A stretch of 64,000 nt of DNA, taken from Adhaeribacter radiodurans. GTDB lineage: Bacteria > Bacteroidota > Bacteroidia > Cytophagales > Hymenobacteraceae. Where the stretch lies: positions 248,001 to 312,000 of the forward strand of contig NZ_CP055153.1 in the NCBI RefSeq assembly GCF_014075995.1, written 5' to 3'. This document shows positions 28,731 through 38,011 of this stretch, piece by piece. Both the position numbers and the translations under genes were made by a program. Below the pieces are notes generated by a model. That model did not search any database and was not told the origin of the DNA. It saw only the letters and a program-made list of their open reading frames with translations. The stretch's first letter is position 1, and the number at the start of each line of letters is the position of its first letter.

Positions 28731-29384
28731 ATGGTTTACAGTTCCGAGATCAGATGGTTTTTTAATTCCCTTTCTGAAGTTTCTCCCGTTCAAAAATGGT
28801 TTAACACACAGCAAAAATTTTTCTCTGGTCAATGGGACCGGGCCGATATTTATTTATGGCAACCCGATTTAAAAACTCATAGTGTTAAAATAAGAGAAGG
28901 CAAGATAGAAGTAAAAATTTTACTTATTGATAGGGGAGTAGTAACTATTAACCATAAAAGTTCGGGCATTGGCAACGATTGGGTAAAATACAGCTTCGAG
29001 CTGAAAGAATCGGATGCGGAAAATAAAGCTTTACTAGAACAATTTAGCCAAACAACTGTAGAAACGAATGAAAGCCTTTGGGTGCGGGTAGATAAAGAGC
29101 GCTTATTAGTAAAATTCTCTTTAGATGAATTGAATGATACACTTTCTATTACACCGGAAGATTTCTGGCCGAACGAAGGGTGCGGCGTAGAATTAACTAA
29201 AATTAAGGTAAATCAACAAGAATATTATACTTTCGGTCTGGAAGCTTTTAGTAAAACCAAGCAAGAAAAGCGGAACTTAGATCGGGTTTTAAACCACGTG
29301 TTTACCGAAATACAACTCAATAACTTACGCTCAGATCAATCGCATTCTTATCCGGTATTTTTAGCAAATCTTTTTGAGGCTTAA
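28731..29384 (+). CDS. Conserved hypothetical protein, possible CYTH-like fold
   Basis: 217 residues, no signal peptide or membrane segment. It opens with SSEIRWFFNSL and continues with alternating charged strands (KTHSVKIREGKIEVKILLID, SLWVRVDKERLLVKFSL). The E-I-R start and beta-rich charged pattern resemble CYTH/triphosphate tunnel enzymes, but the full ExExK motif is not evident, so this is a guess. Late Trp/Tyr motifs (PEDFWPNEGCGVELTKIKVN) are unassigned. Divergent from the GT2 gene, monocistronic. Confidence 0.6.
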   Translation: MVYSSEIRWFFNSLSEVSPVQKWFNTQQKFFSGQWDRADIYLWQPDLKTHSVKIREGKIEVKILLIDRGVVTINHKSSGIGNDWVKYSFELKESDAENKALLEQFSQTTVETNESLWVRVDKERLLVKFSLDELNDTLSITPEDFWPNEGCGVELTKIKVNQQEYYTFGLEAFSKTKQEKRNLDRVLNHVFTEIQLNNLRSDQSHSYPVFLANLFEA

Positions 29385-29472
29385 AGTATTTCTTACGCTT
29401 GATTTCTTCCGGTACCTGTTCGCAAAATGCTCTGTAAACCTTTAAACCTTGGAAATAAAAATATTGGTTGCT

Positions 29473-30351
29473 TTATTTTTCCTGCCGAAACTGTTCCGGA
29501 GTTTTTCCGGTATGTTTCTTAAAGAATCGGCCGAAGTATGAATTATCAAAATAACCTAACTCAGCGGCAATTTGGGTAATGGTAAGCGGCGAATGAATTA
29601 ATAAGCGCCGGGCTTCTAAAATAATCCGGTCTTGTATAAGGCTAGAAGTAGTTTTGCCAAATGTGTTTTTAGAAGCTTCGTTTAACTGTTTCTCGGTAAT
29701 ATTTAACTTTTCGGCGTAAAAGCTTACGGGTTGGTGTTCTTTAAAATGCTTTTCCAAAAAAGTGTCCAGCTGTTGCCAAAGCGATTGGCTCGCGTTTGCG
29801 ACATCCGGATCGGGTTGTTGTTCTAAATAAGCCCGGTGTAACCTGATAAGTAAAATAGTTAAGTAATTCCGAACAACCTCTTGCCACTTATAATCAGACT
29901 GAAGGTATTCTTGCTCCATACTTTCTATGATGGTGGTAGTGGGTAGCAAATGCTCGTTGGGTAGAGCAAGTAACGGCCGGTTTAGTAACATATTAAAGAA
30001 AGGATAGCGGTAAACTTCTAGCTGATCTGGCTGCAAACGATAAAAGTCCAGGTTAAAGAACAAAATGTAACCAGCCGAATCGGCGGAGAGTTGCCAGGCA
30101 TGCACCTGGCCCGGACTAAGGAAAAATGCGGTTTGTGGAGCTACCGGATACGTTTTAAAATCAATGGTATGCGTACCGGTACCTTGAGTAATTAAAAGAA
30201 TAATAAAAAAATCGTGCTTATGGGGCGTCTGAATAAAAGCGTGTTCCTGTAAATGTTTTTCAAAACGGTTTAAATAAAAATCAGGTTTCTTCGAAATACC
30301 TGTTTTCTCAAAGTCTTGAATGTTATAAAGAGGTAAAGATTTATTCGGCAT
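29473..30351 (-). CDS. AraC-family transcriptional regulator
   Basis: About 292 residues from ATG 30351 (a TTG three codons earlier is in frame but less likely). N-terminal cupin-like sensing domain (HKHDFFIILLITQGTGTHTI, FFLSPGQVHAWQL) and C-terminal double helix-turn-helix from about residue 190, with ITQIAAELGYFDNSYFGRFF and HTGKTPEQFRQ. Cupin-AraC regulators of this type often respond to sugars or small organic molecules. The neighbouring DUF983 gene is on the same strand upstream, so no target is obvious. Confidence 0.92.
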   Translation of the reverse strand: MPNKSLPLYNIQDFEKTGISKKPDFYLNRFEKHLQEHAFIQTPHKHDFFIILLITQGTGTHTIDFKTYPVAPQTAFFLSPGQVHAWQLSADSAGYILFFNLDFYRLQPDQLEVYRYPFFNMLLNRPLLALPNEHLLPTTTIIESMEQEYLQSDYKWQEVVRNYLTILLIRLHRAYLEQQPDPDVANASQSLWQQLDTFLEKHFKEHQPVSFYAEKLNITEKQLNEASKNTFGKTTSSLIQDRIILEARRLLIHSPLTITQIAAELGYFDNSYFGRFFKKHTGKTPEQFRQEK

Positions 30352-30439
30352 ATTAAACAATTTACATCGCTTAAATATACCGAAATTAACCTATTACCAA
30401 ATTGGAGCTGCCAACCCCTAAATATTTACTAATTCCTTT

Positions 30440-30835
30440 TTATTTTTTAACAATCAATTGGCAAGGGCCTTCATAATGAATAAAAATATTAATCCATAAG
30501 GCTCGGGATAAACGAAAAGTAATGGGCAGCAAACCCACCACAATTACCAAAATGGTAACCGCCACCATAGTAGTAGTTACTTCTTTTACTAAAAAGCTTA
30601 ACCCAAATATTACGGCTAAAAAGATAGCCGTGCTAAAAGCGTAGCTAACAAACATAGCACCATAGTAATAGCCTGGTTCTGGTTCAAAGCTTTGGCCGCA
30701 ACAAGAACAATGAGAGTGCATATCGGAAAACTGACGGCTATATAAAGTTCCTGCCGGAAACATGCGTCCTTCGCGGCAACGCGGACATTTTGCCGTTATT
30801 ACACTATTTAACCACGTTTGCTTATAACTAGTCAT
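30440..30835 (-). CDS. DUF983 membrane protein with zinc-ribbon-like cysteines
   Basis: 131 residues. N-terminal AKCPRCREGRMF and HCSCCGQSFEPEPGYYYGAM form a CxxC...CxxC metal-binding knuckle, followed by two membrane helices. The cysteine pattern with the G-Y-Y-Y-G motif defines DUF983. Function unknown. A -7 element (30874-30881) precedes it. Confidence 0.88.
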   Translation of the reverse strand: MTSYKQTWLNSVITAKCPRCREGRMFPAGTLYSRQFSDMHSHCSCCGQSFEPEPGYYYGAMFVSYAFSTAIFLAVIFGLSFLVKEVTTTMVAVTILVIVVGLLPITFRLSRALWINIFIHYEGPCQLIVKK

Positions 30836-31239
30836 TGTTTTACCTATTAATTGTACAGCGTTATTTTATGCTACAAAAATAGAGTAGGTAGGGGCTTGGT
30901 TTATGGGACAAAAACTACCTTCTGTGGTAATTTTTAGCTTGGGTTTATTAAAAGGTTTGCCCTAAGGTAAATAATGCGGGGTAACTCTTACCAGTAGCTA
31001 TTACGTTAAAACAATCCGTTTTCAGGTGTAGAAAATTGCCCGACAATAGTCATAATAACTGGAAATGCTGTTTTTAAGGCTGGCGTTCTGTTTCATAAGA
31101 TGACCGTTAGCCTGGGTTTAAGTGAGCAGCGCGCTGATTTAGTGTTATTTAATAGAAAAACTTCCGGCAAAAAACAGAATCATAGAATGAATTATCCCGT
31201 AAACGTAACATCATAATTTATAAACTTACCCAAGAAACT
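30836..31239. other. DUF983-SDR divergent intergenic region
   Basis: 404 nt with no coding signal. A minus-strand -7 element TATTTTTG at 30874-30881 fits the DUF983 gene. No strong hairpin or array was seen. Confidence 0.5.
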
Positions 31240-32040
31240 ATGAATGCAAAACAAAGTAAAATAGCATTAATAACAGGCGCATCCAGCGGCATAGGCTTTG
31301 AGCTAACCCGCTGCTTTGCCCGCGATGGTTACGGTGTTATCATGACGGCCCATTACCCCGATAAATTAACGGAAGCAGCTCAGAAAATTCAGCAAGAATT
31401 TCCGGAAGTTCTGGTAGATACCATTGCCTGCGATTTAAGTAAGGATGGAGCGGCTCAGCAACTTTATCAACAAGTGCAGCAACGCGGCCACCAGATTGAA
31501 TTTTTAGTAAACAACGCTGGCTTTGGCGAACGCGGCTCTTTCCTGGAAACGGATCTGCAAAAAGAAATCGCTCTTATTCACCTGAACATTATTGCCCTGG
31601 TAGCGTTAACTAAGTTCTTTGCCCAGGATATGGTAAAACGCGGCTCAGGTAAAATATTGCAATTAGGTTCGGTAGCCTCGTTTATTCCGCATCCTTTATT
31701 GTCGGTTTACGCCGCTTCTAAAGCCTTTATTCTTTCGTTTACCGAGGCTTTGCAAGTTGAATTAAAGGATACCGGTATTTCTTTAACCCTTTTGTGTCCG
31801 CCGCCTACGGAAACTAACTTTTTTGAAGTAGCGCACATGGAAAATACTAAAATTGCTAATTCTTCGCAGGTACAATCGCCGGTAGATGTAGCCGAAGAAG
31901 GTTACAAAGGATTAATGAATGGCGATGCCCGGGTATTACCAACGTTTGTGGCCAAAATGTACGCCGCTCAAGGTATTACTTTGCCCGATGCGTGGAATGC
32001 AGCCATGACCAAAAAACAATTAGAAAACGTAAAAGAATAA
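31240..32040 (+). CDS. Short-chain dehydrogenase/reductase (first of tandem pair)
   Basis: 266 residues, classical SDR. NAD(P)-binding TGASSGIGFEL near the N-terminus, VNNAGFGERG, catalytic Ser in LQLGSVASFIPHP and YxxxK in SVYAASKAFILSF. Resembles DltE/YqjQ-type SDRs; substrate unknown. The adjacent SDR (32098) is clearly a duplicate with near-identical motif order. A small terminator separates them, so they may be transcribed independently. Confidence 0.92.
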   Translation: MNAKQSKIALITGASSGIGFELTRCFARDGYGVIMTAHYPDKLTEAAQKIQQEFPEVLVDTIACDLSKDGAAQQLYQQVQQRGHQIEFLVNNAGFGERGSFLETDLQKEIALIHLNIIALVALTKFFAQDMVKRGSGKILQLGSVASFIPHPLLSVYAASKAFILSFTEALQVELKDTGISLTLLCPPPTETNFFEVAHMENTKIANSSQVQSPVDVAEEGYKGLMNGDARVLPTFVAKMYAAQGITLPDAWNAAMTKKQLENVKE

Positions 32041-32048
32041 AACAATAT

Positions 32049-32079
32049 AGCTCCTGGATTCGTACCGGGAGCTTTTTCA
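32049..32079 (+). terminator. Terminator between the tandem SDR genes
   Basis: AGCTCCTGG (32049-32057) pairs with CCGGGAGCT (32065-32073) with one G-U pair, then a T-run. Confidence 0.75.
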
Positions 32080-32097
32080 TTTAAATCAAAAATAACT

Positions 32098-33174
32098 ATG
32101 GAAACGGTACAAAATCAAACAGTATTAATAACCGGCGCTTCTAGTGGCATTGGGTTCGAACTAGCCCGTTTATTTGCCCGCGATAATTACCACATTATTA
32201 TGGTAGCGCACCACGTCGATAAACTGGATCATGCGGCCTGGCAATTGCAAAGTGAGTTTAGTAATGTAAGGCTAAATACCATTGCAATAGATTTAAGTAA
32301 AGACGATGCCCCCAGCCGCTTGTTCAACCACGTGCAGCAACAAGGCTGGCAGATAAATGTATTGGTTAACAACGCCGGCTTTGGCGAATATGGTCTTTTT
32401 GCAGAATCAAATCTGGAGAAAGAATTAGCCATGATTCACCTGAATATTATTGCGCTGGTACATCTTACTAAATTGTTTTTGCCTTACTTGCTCAACCAGG
32501 GCTCCGGCAAAATATTACAGGTAGGTTCGGTAGCTTCTTTTACTCCTACTCCTTTGCAATCTGTATATGGGGCTACCAAGGCATTTATTTTATCTTTTAG
32601 CGAAGCTTTGCAGGAAGAATTAAAAGACTCCCCGGTATCAGTAACAATTCTTTGTCCACCGGCCACCGATACTAACTTTTTTAACGTGGCCGGTGCCCAG
32701 AACAGTAAAATAGCTCAAGGCGATTTAGCAACTCCCGAAGAAGTAGCCAGTACAGCTTACAAAGCTTTATTGGCCGGCGACAAACGCGCCGTACCAACCT
32801 TTAAAGCCAAAATTCAGGTAGCGCAAAGTGCCATTCTACCCGATGCGTTAAATGCTACGCTCATGCACAAGCAATCGGAAGAGACTACCAAGCCAAAGAA
32901 ATCTTCGTCTAAAAAAACAAGTACTACTACAGTTGTTTCTGAAAGTGCTGCTTTACCCGTAACAGAAGCGCCGGCCCCGGTTACTGCCACCCGCAAGAGA
33001 AGTACCAAGAGTAGTTCTGTTACTAATTTAGATTCTGCGGCAGCTTCGGTGGCGGCTATAGACCCTACAATTGCCGCAACCGGCTTAACAGCAGATAATC
33101 TAACGGCATCTAATACAGAGGCAATTCCAACACCCGCTTCTAAACCAAAAAGAAGTACCAAGAAAACGCAGTAA
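32098..33174 (+). CDS. Short-chain dehydrogenase with basic, low-complexity C-terminal tail
   Basis: 358 residues. Residues 1 to about 262 repeat the SDR fold of its neighbour (TGASSGIGFELARLF, VNNAGFGEYGLF, SVASFTPTP, YGATKAFILSF). The last ~95 residues are a Lys/Ser/Thr/Ala-rich disordered tail with basic clusters (KPKKSSSKKTS, TRKRSTKSSS, KPKRSTKKTQ), absent from the paralogue and unusual for SDRs. The tail resembles histone H1-like or nucleoid-binding tails in composition, so DNA/RNA or surface association is possible but unproven. Ends at a strong terminator. Confidence 0.9.
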   Translation: METVQNQTVLITGASSGIGFELARLFARDNYHIIMVAHHVDKLDHAAWQLQSEFSNVRLNTIAIDLSKDDAPSRLFNHVQQQGWQINVLVNNAGFGEYGLFAESNLEKELAMIHLNIIALVHLTKLFLPYLLNQGSGKILQVGSVASFTPTPLQSVYGATKAFILSFSEALQEELKDSPVSVTILCPPATDTNFFNVAGAQNSKIAQGDLATPEEVASTAYKALLAGDKRAVPTFKAKIQVAQSAILPDALNATLMHKQSEETTKPKKSSSKKTSTTTVVSESAALPVTEAPAPVTATRKRSTKSSSVTNLDSAAASVAAIDPTIAATGLTADNLTASNTEAIPTPASKPKRSTKKTQ

Positions 33175-33205
33175 GAAAGTAAATTTAATTCCTTACTAAT
33201 TTTAT

Positions 33206-33244
33206 GTAAAAAAGCTTCCGGTTACTATCCGGAAGCTTTTTTAC
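33206..33244 (+). terminator. Intrinsic terminator after the second SDR
   Basis: 16-bp stem 33206-33221 with 33229-33244 (AAGCTTCCGG-type arms), 7-nt loop, T-run. Confidence 0.88.
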
Positions 33245-33354
33245 ATTCTGGCCACTTGTAGTATGCAGTACTAAAAAATAATAAACCAGATAGGTATAAA
33301 ACTAAAAAATATCCTCCTGAAATTTAGTAGCTTACCAAATAAGCTGAAACAACC

Positions 33355-33837
33355 ATGGAAATTGAAAACCAGATACCAGGAGGTGGTTTAGAACCACTTC
33401 GGTCAGAGTTGCAGGTAACTGCCCAAATGCGAAACTATTTACTGTTAACAGCAAAATGGACTCACTTTCTTTCAATTGTCGGGTTTATATTTATTGGCCT
33501 GATGGTAATTGGGGCATTTACTTTTGGCGCAATTATGCATTCTATGATGGCGAACTTTCCCGGTGCTCCCACCAGTATACCCGGCGGTTCCAGTGTAGTC
33601 ATGACCATTTACCTGCTGTTCTTTGCTGTTCTCTATTTCTTTCCTACGCTGTACTTATACCAATTTTCGGCTAAAACCAAGGCCGCCCTTTTGTACGGCG
33701 AGGAGTTAAACTTAGCTTTTGCTTTTTCCCGTCTAAAGTCCTTTTTTAAATTTTGGGGTATATTTCTGATAGTAATTCTGATTTTCTACGGACTTATTTT
33801 TATTGGTTATACCATTGGTTCTTCTTTTATAAGGTAA
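33355..33837 (+). CDS. DUF5362-like membrane protein
   Basis: 160 residues with four hydrophobic segments and no signal peptide. The segment LNLAFAFSRLKSFFKFWGIF near the C-terminus and the YLYQFSAKTKAAL motif are typical of the small Bacteroidota DUF5362 family. Function unknown. Monocistronic, followed by a large inverted repeat. Confidence 0.7.
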   Translation: MEIENQIPGGGLEPLRSELQVTAQMRNYLLLTAKWTHFLSIVGFIFIGLMVIGAFTFGAIMHSMMANFPGAPTSIPGGSSVVMTIYLLFFAVLYFFPTLYLYQFSAKTKAALLYGEELNLAFAFSRLKSFFKFWGIFLIVILIFYGLIFIGYTIGSSFIR

Positions 33838-33847
33838 CTCATCTGCC

Positions 33848-34057
33848 TGCGGGACCTCCCCTAAGAACAGGGAAGGAGAAACTGCATGATGGGTTAAATT
33901 CCATTTTAACTCGTATAGAGGTTTGTTTTACAAAAGCTTAAAACACCTCAAAACCCAGATGTTTAATTCTGCTAGAATTATCTTAATCAATGTCGTAATG
34001 GCTTTCTTTTAAGAAAATTAGCGGCCTCTTCTCTCCTGTTTTTAGGGGAGGTCCCGT
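33848..34057. repeat. Pair of inverted GC-rich arms downstream of the DUF5362 gene
   Basis: Left arm 33848-33880 and right arm 34028-34057 are inverted copies sharing GGGACCTCCCCTAA and most of the flanking bases. They enclose about 150 nt without a gene, including a weak inner hairpin (GAGGT to ACCTC). A related single arm lies at 40058-40090. The enclosed length and matched ends resemble a short non-autonomous element, but no transposase or target duplication is visible. Confidence 0.7.
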
Positions 34058-34202
34058 AGGGGGAGGGTACAGTCAAAATGTCCTGAAAGTACAAATTTCC
34101 CTGAAAATATACCGCCATTATTTCCGGATTTAAACCTAAATAGCCCTTGGAGAGTAATTTGATAATAATAGATCAAAACAGTGAGCGTAGGAAAATAGAG
34201 CT

Positions 34203-36821
34203 ATGAACTTTAATAATTATACCATCAAATCGCAGGAAGCCATCCAGAAAGCAACTGAAATTGCGGGTGGTAACCAGCAACAGGTCGTGGAAACCGGTCA
34301 TATACTAAAAGGCATTCTCCAGACCGACGAAAATGTGATTACGTTTTTGGTAAAGAAGTTAGGTATCAACCAAAATATACTTACCAACAAACTGGACGAA
34401 ATCGTTGACAAATATCCGATGGTAAGTGGCGGAAGCCCTTACTTAAGTAATGATGCGGCGGCAGCTTTACAAAAAGCTACCTCTTACCTGAAAGAATTTA
34501 AAGACGAATACGTTGCCATTGAGCATATATTATTGGGTATTTTGGCAGGTCGCGATAACGTAGCTGGCTTGTTAAAAGACGTAGGCTTTAATGAAAAGCA
34601 TTTAAAAGCGGCTATTAAAGAATTACGTGGGGGCGAAAAAGTTACTGACCAAAACGCCGAAACCAAATACAACTCGCTTAAGAAATATTCAAAAAACCTG
34701 AACGAGCTGGCTCAATCCGGTAAAATAGACCCCGTAATTGGCCGTGACGAAGAAATCCGGCGGGTATTGCAGATTTTATCGCGTCGTACTAAAAACAACC
34801 CGGTGTTATTAGGTGAACCCGGAGTAGGTAAAACCGCCATCGTGGAAGGTCTAGCCCAGCGCATTGTTTCCGGCGACGTGCCCGAGAACTTAAAATCTAA
34901 AACTTTAATGAGTTTGGATATGGGTTTACTCGTGGCGGGTGCTAAATATAAAGGGGAATTTGAAGAGCGTTTAAAAGCCGTAATTAAAGAAGTAACCGAT
35001 TCCGAAGGCGAAATTATTCTCTTCATCGACGAGATGCATACTTTAATTGGTGCCGGTGGTGGCGGTGAAAGCGCAATGGATGCCGCAAATTTACTAAAAC
35101 CAGCTTTGGCCCGCGGCGAATTACATGCTATTGGTGCCACCACTTTAAAAGAATATCAAAAATACATCGAGAAAGATAAAGCATTAGAGCGCCGGTTCCA
35201 GGCCGTATCAGTCGATGAACCAAGCATACCGGATGCCATTTCTATCATGCGGGGAATAAAAGATAAATACGAATTGCACCACGGTGTTCGCATTAAAGAC
35301 GATGCCATTATTGCTTCGGTAGAGTTATCGAGCCGGTATATATCCGACCGTTTTTTGCCCGATAAAGCCATCGACTTAATGGACGAAGCAGCAGCTAAAT
35401 TACGCATTGAGATTGACTCTTTACCGGTGGAACTCGACGAAATTCAGCGCCGCATTATGCAGCTGGAAATCGAACGCGAAGCCATTCGCCGGGAAAACGA
35501 TAAAGATAAGGAAACTGTTTTATCCCGGGAAATTGCCGATTTAAGTGGCAAACGGGATGACCTGAAAGCTAAATGGCAAAACGAAAAGCAGGTTATTGAA
35601 GGCATCCAGAAGCAAAAAGAGCTGATTGAGCAATTTAAACTGGAAGCCGACCAAGCCGAACGGCAAGGTGATTACGGCCGGGTTGCCGAGCTACGTTACG
35701 GTAAAATTACCGAGGCCGAGCAGAAATTAAAAGAACTGCAACAGCAGGTAGAAGCGAATCAGGATGGTAACCCCATGCTGAAAGAAGAAGTAACCGCCGA
35801 AGATATTGCCGAAGTAGTCGCCAAGTGGACCGGTATTCCGGTAAGTAAAATGCTGCAAAGCGACCGCGAAAAACTGCTGCACCTGGAAGAAGAGTTAGGT
35901 AAACGGGTAGCTGGTCAGGAAGAAGCCATTGCAGCAATATCGGATGCGGTTCGCCGGAGCCGGGCGGGTTTACAAGATCCTAAACGGCCGATTGGTTCGT
36001 TTATTTTCCTGGGGACTACTGGAGTGGGTAAAACCGAATTAGCTAAAGCACTGGCCGATTTCTTGTTTAACGACGAGAACAACATGGTGCGGATTGATAT
36101 GAGTGAATATCAGGAACGCCACGCGGTAAGCCGTTTAATTGGGGCGCCTCCGGGTTACGTGGGTTACGATGAAGGTGGTCAGTTAACCGAAGCCGTTCGC
36201 CGGAAACCTTACAGCGTAATTTTGCTGGATGAAATTGAGAAAGCGCATCCGGATGTATTTAACATTTTGTTGCAAGTGCTGGATGATGGCCGCTTAACCG
36301 ATAATAAAGGTCGGGTAGCAAATTTTAAAAATACCATCATTATCATGACTTCTAACATTGGTGCGCATATTATCCAAAGTAATTTTGCCGAAATGGAAGA
36401 TTACAACCGTGAGCAAGTAATTGAGCGAACCAAAGACGAGGTGTTTGAATTGCTAAAACAAACCGTACGTCCTGAGTTTTTGAACCGGATTGACGAGTTG
36501 ATCATGTTCCGTCCGTTAAGTCAGAATGAATTACGCAAGATTGTTACCATTCAATTCAAGCATATTCAGGACCGTTTAGCTGAATCTGGTATCCGTCTGG
36601 AAGCTACCGACGAAGTTCTGGATTACCTCGGTGAACTGGGTTACGATCCGCAATTTGGAGCCCGTCCGCTGAAACGCGTATTGCAGACTCGGATTTTGAA
36701 CGAGTTATCGAAAGCCATCTTGTCGGGTGAAATCCGGAAAGATGCGGTAGTAGAAGCCGTTCTGGAAGATGACCGTATTAGATTTAACAATATTGATATC
36801 GAAATTCCGATAGGTGAATAA
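34203..36821 (+). CDS. clpB: ATP-dependent disaggregase ClpB
   Basis: Hexameric AAA+ chaperone that threads aggregated proteins, working with DnaK (encoded 1.2 kb downstream). 872 residues: Clp N-domain (1 to about 150), AAA-1 with Walker A GEPGVGKT at 204-211 and [10 protein letters not shown], coiled-coil M domain (about 410-530), AAA-2 with Walker A GTTGVGKT at 604-611, and pore loop GYVGYDEGG. No ClpP-binding loop expected. Ends at a strong terminator. Confidence 0.98.
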   Translation: MNFNNYTIKSQEAIQKATEIAGGNQQQVVETGHILKGILQTDENVITFLVKKLGINQNILTNKLDEIVDKYPMVSGGSPYLSNDAAAALQKATSYLKEFKDEYVAIEHILLGILAGRDNVAGLLKDVGFNEKHLKAAIKELRGGEKVTDQNAETKYNSLKKYSKNLNELAQSGKIDPVIGRDEEIRRVLQILSRRTKNNPVLLGEPGVGKTAIVEGLAQRIVSGDVPENLKSKTLMSLDMGLLVAGAKYKGEFEERLKAVIKEVTDSEGEIILFIDEMHTLIGAGGGGESAMDAANLLKPALARGELHAIGATTLKEYQKYIEKDKALERRFQAVSVDEPSIPDAISIMRGIKDKYELHHGVRIKDDAIIASVELSSRYISDRFLPDKAIDLMDEAAAKLRIEIDSLPVELDEIQRRIMQLEIEREAIRRENDKDKETVLSREIADLSGKRDDLKAKWQNEKQVIEGIQKQKELIEQFKLEADQAERQGDYGRVAELRYGKITEAEQKLKELQQQVEANQDGNPMLKEEVTAEDIAEVVAKWTGIPVSKMLQSDREKLLHLEEELGKRVAGQEEAIAAISDAVRRSRAGLQDPKRPIGSFIFLGTTGVGKTELAKALADFLFNDENNMVRIDMSEYQERHAVSRLIGAPPGYVGYDEGGQLTEAVRRKPYSVILLDEIEKAHPDVFNILLQVLDDGRLTDNKGRVANFKNTIIIMTSNIGAHIIQSNFAEMEDYNREQVIERTKDEVFELLKQTVRPEFLNRIDELIMFRPLSQNELRKIVTIQFKHIQDRLAESGIRLEATDEVLDYLGELGYDPQFGARPLKRVLQTRILNELSKAILSGEIRKDAVVEAVLEDDRIRFNNIDIEIPIGE

Positions 36822-36841
36822 GGTGTTAAGCTAATAAAGAA

Positions 36842-36868
36842 GAGCCCGGTTCTGCCGGGCTTTTTTGT
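36842..36868 (+). terminator. clpB intrinsic terminator
   Basis: AGCCCGG (36843-36849) pairs with CCGGGCT (36855-36861), then six T. Confidence 0.85.
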
Positions 36869-37092
36869 TTTAAGTAGTAAAACTTATTCTGATAAATTTA
36901 TGACCAAGAATTTGTTATTTCGAACCCACCAGAAAAATCTAAATTTTAAAAAATGAAGTTTTGATACATGTTTCGATAATCTCAACATGACTTTAATTTC
37001 TAAAATTGGTTAAGGCTACGCTGCTCAATAATCCGTATAATTTCAGAAGTAATAGAAGCAACTTTTATCTTAAAATAATTAATCCATTTATT

Positions 37093-37668
37093 TTGTTCAC
37101 CTATATTGTCATTAACAAACCGTACGAAGTATTAACCCAATTTACCGACGAAAACGGGCGCGCCACCCTCAAAGATTTTGTACCAGTACCGCATATTTAC
37201 CCGGTTGGCCGTTTGGATTATGACAGTGAAGGATTGGTTTTGTTAACCGATGATAAAGCCTTGCAGCATCGTCTCTCCGACCCTAAATTTAAAATTGAAA
37301 AGACGTATTGGGTGCAGGTAGAAAACATTCCGGATGAAAATGCTTTATTACAATTGCGGAAAGGTATTTTTTTAAAGAATGTTAAAACGGCTCCGGCTAA
37401 AGCTACGCTTCTTCAGCCAGCACCAACTGTTTGGGAACGCAGCAAACCTATCCGGTTCCGGCAAAATATCCCAACGAGTTGGTTACAAATTTCATTAACC
37501 CAAGGCATGAACCGGCAAGTTCGCAAAATGACTGCCGCCGTCGGCTTTCCAACCCTCCGGCTTATTCGGGTAAGTATTGGCACTTTTCAAATAGGCAAAT
37601 TAGCTCCTGGCGAATGGCGCCACTTAACCCCCGAGGAAGTAAAAACGCTGAAACGAGGCTCTCGTTAA
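37093..37668 (+). CDS. RluE-type 23S rRNA pseudouridine synthase
   Basis: RsuA/RluE family; likely makes the 2457-region pseudouridine in 23S rRNA. The core runs from YIVINKPYEVLTQFTDENGR through the catalytic IYPVGRLDYDSEGLVLLTDD to LTQGMNRQVRKMTAAVGFPT. No S4 domain, as in RluE. No ATG lies at the N-terminus; a TTG at 37093 fits family starts (about 191 residues), while a TTG at 37006 would add 29 residues with no family counterpart. Start therefore uncertain. Confidence 0.85.
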   Translation: MFTYIVINKPYEVLTQFTDENGRATLKDFVPVPHIYPVGRLDYDSEGLVLLTDDKALQHRLSDPKFKIEKTYWVQVENIPDENALLQLRKGIFLKNVKTAPAKATLLQPAPTVWERSKPIRFRQNIPTSWLQISLTQGMNRQVRKMTAAVGFPTLRLIRVSIGTFQIGKLAPGEWRHLTPEEVKTLKRGSR

Positions 37669-38011
37669 TCAATGAAAAAACATCTATCGCGAACGCCTAC
37701 CCCAGAAAAGAATACCAGGTAGTTGTTATTTAAGGATCTGGATAAATTAGTTAATTTACTAGAGCTGAAGGGTATTTTCCTGATAAAATCAGCCAACCAC
37801 CGACACATTTGCCCGTTTAAGCATAAAACTGCTGAAAACCATGTACTAATCCGGCATATTCTGGCGGACAAAAATTTAAGTATGAAATCATTGAAAATTG
37901 CAAAATGACAATATGTCACAAATTACACCTTAAAAGTTGGTTGGCATATCCCTTGTTATTAAAGCAGTAACAATTACTGAACAGGATTTCTAAAATAAAC
38001 ATAAATATAAA
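37669..38011. other. Gene-free region upstream of dnaK
   Basis: 343 nt. Short overlapping frames exist on both strands but none looks like a protein. TGACA-ATA-TGTCA at 37905-37917 is a short inverted repeat about 95 nt before dnaK and could be an operator. Confidence 0.4.

Noticed and set aside
37723-37908. 61-codon frame upstream of dnaK
   Set aside because: No recognisable protein features, overlapping frames on the other strand, and no promoter; not supported as a gene.
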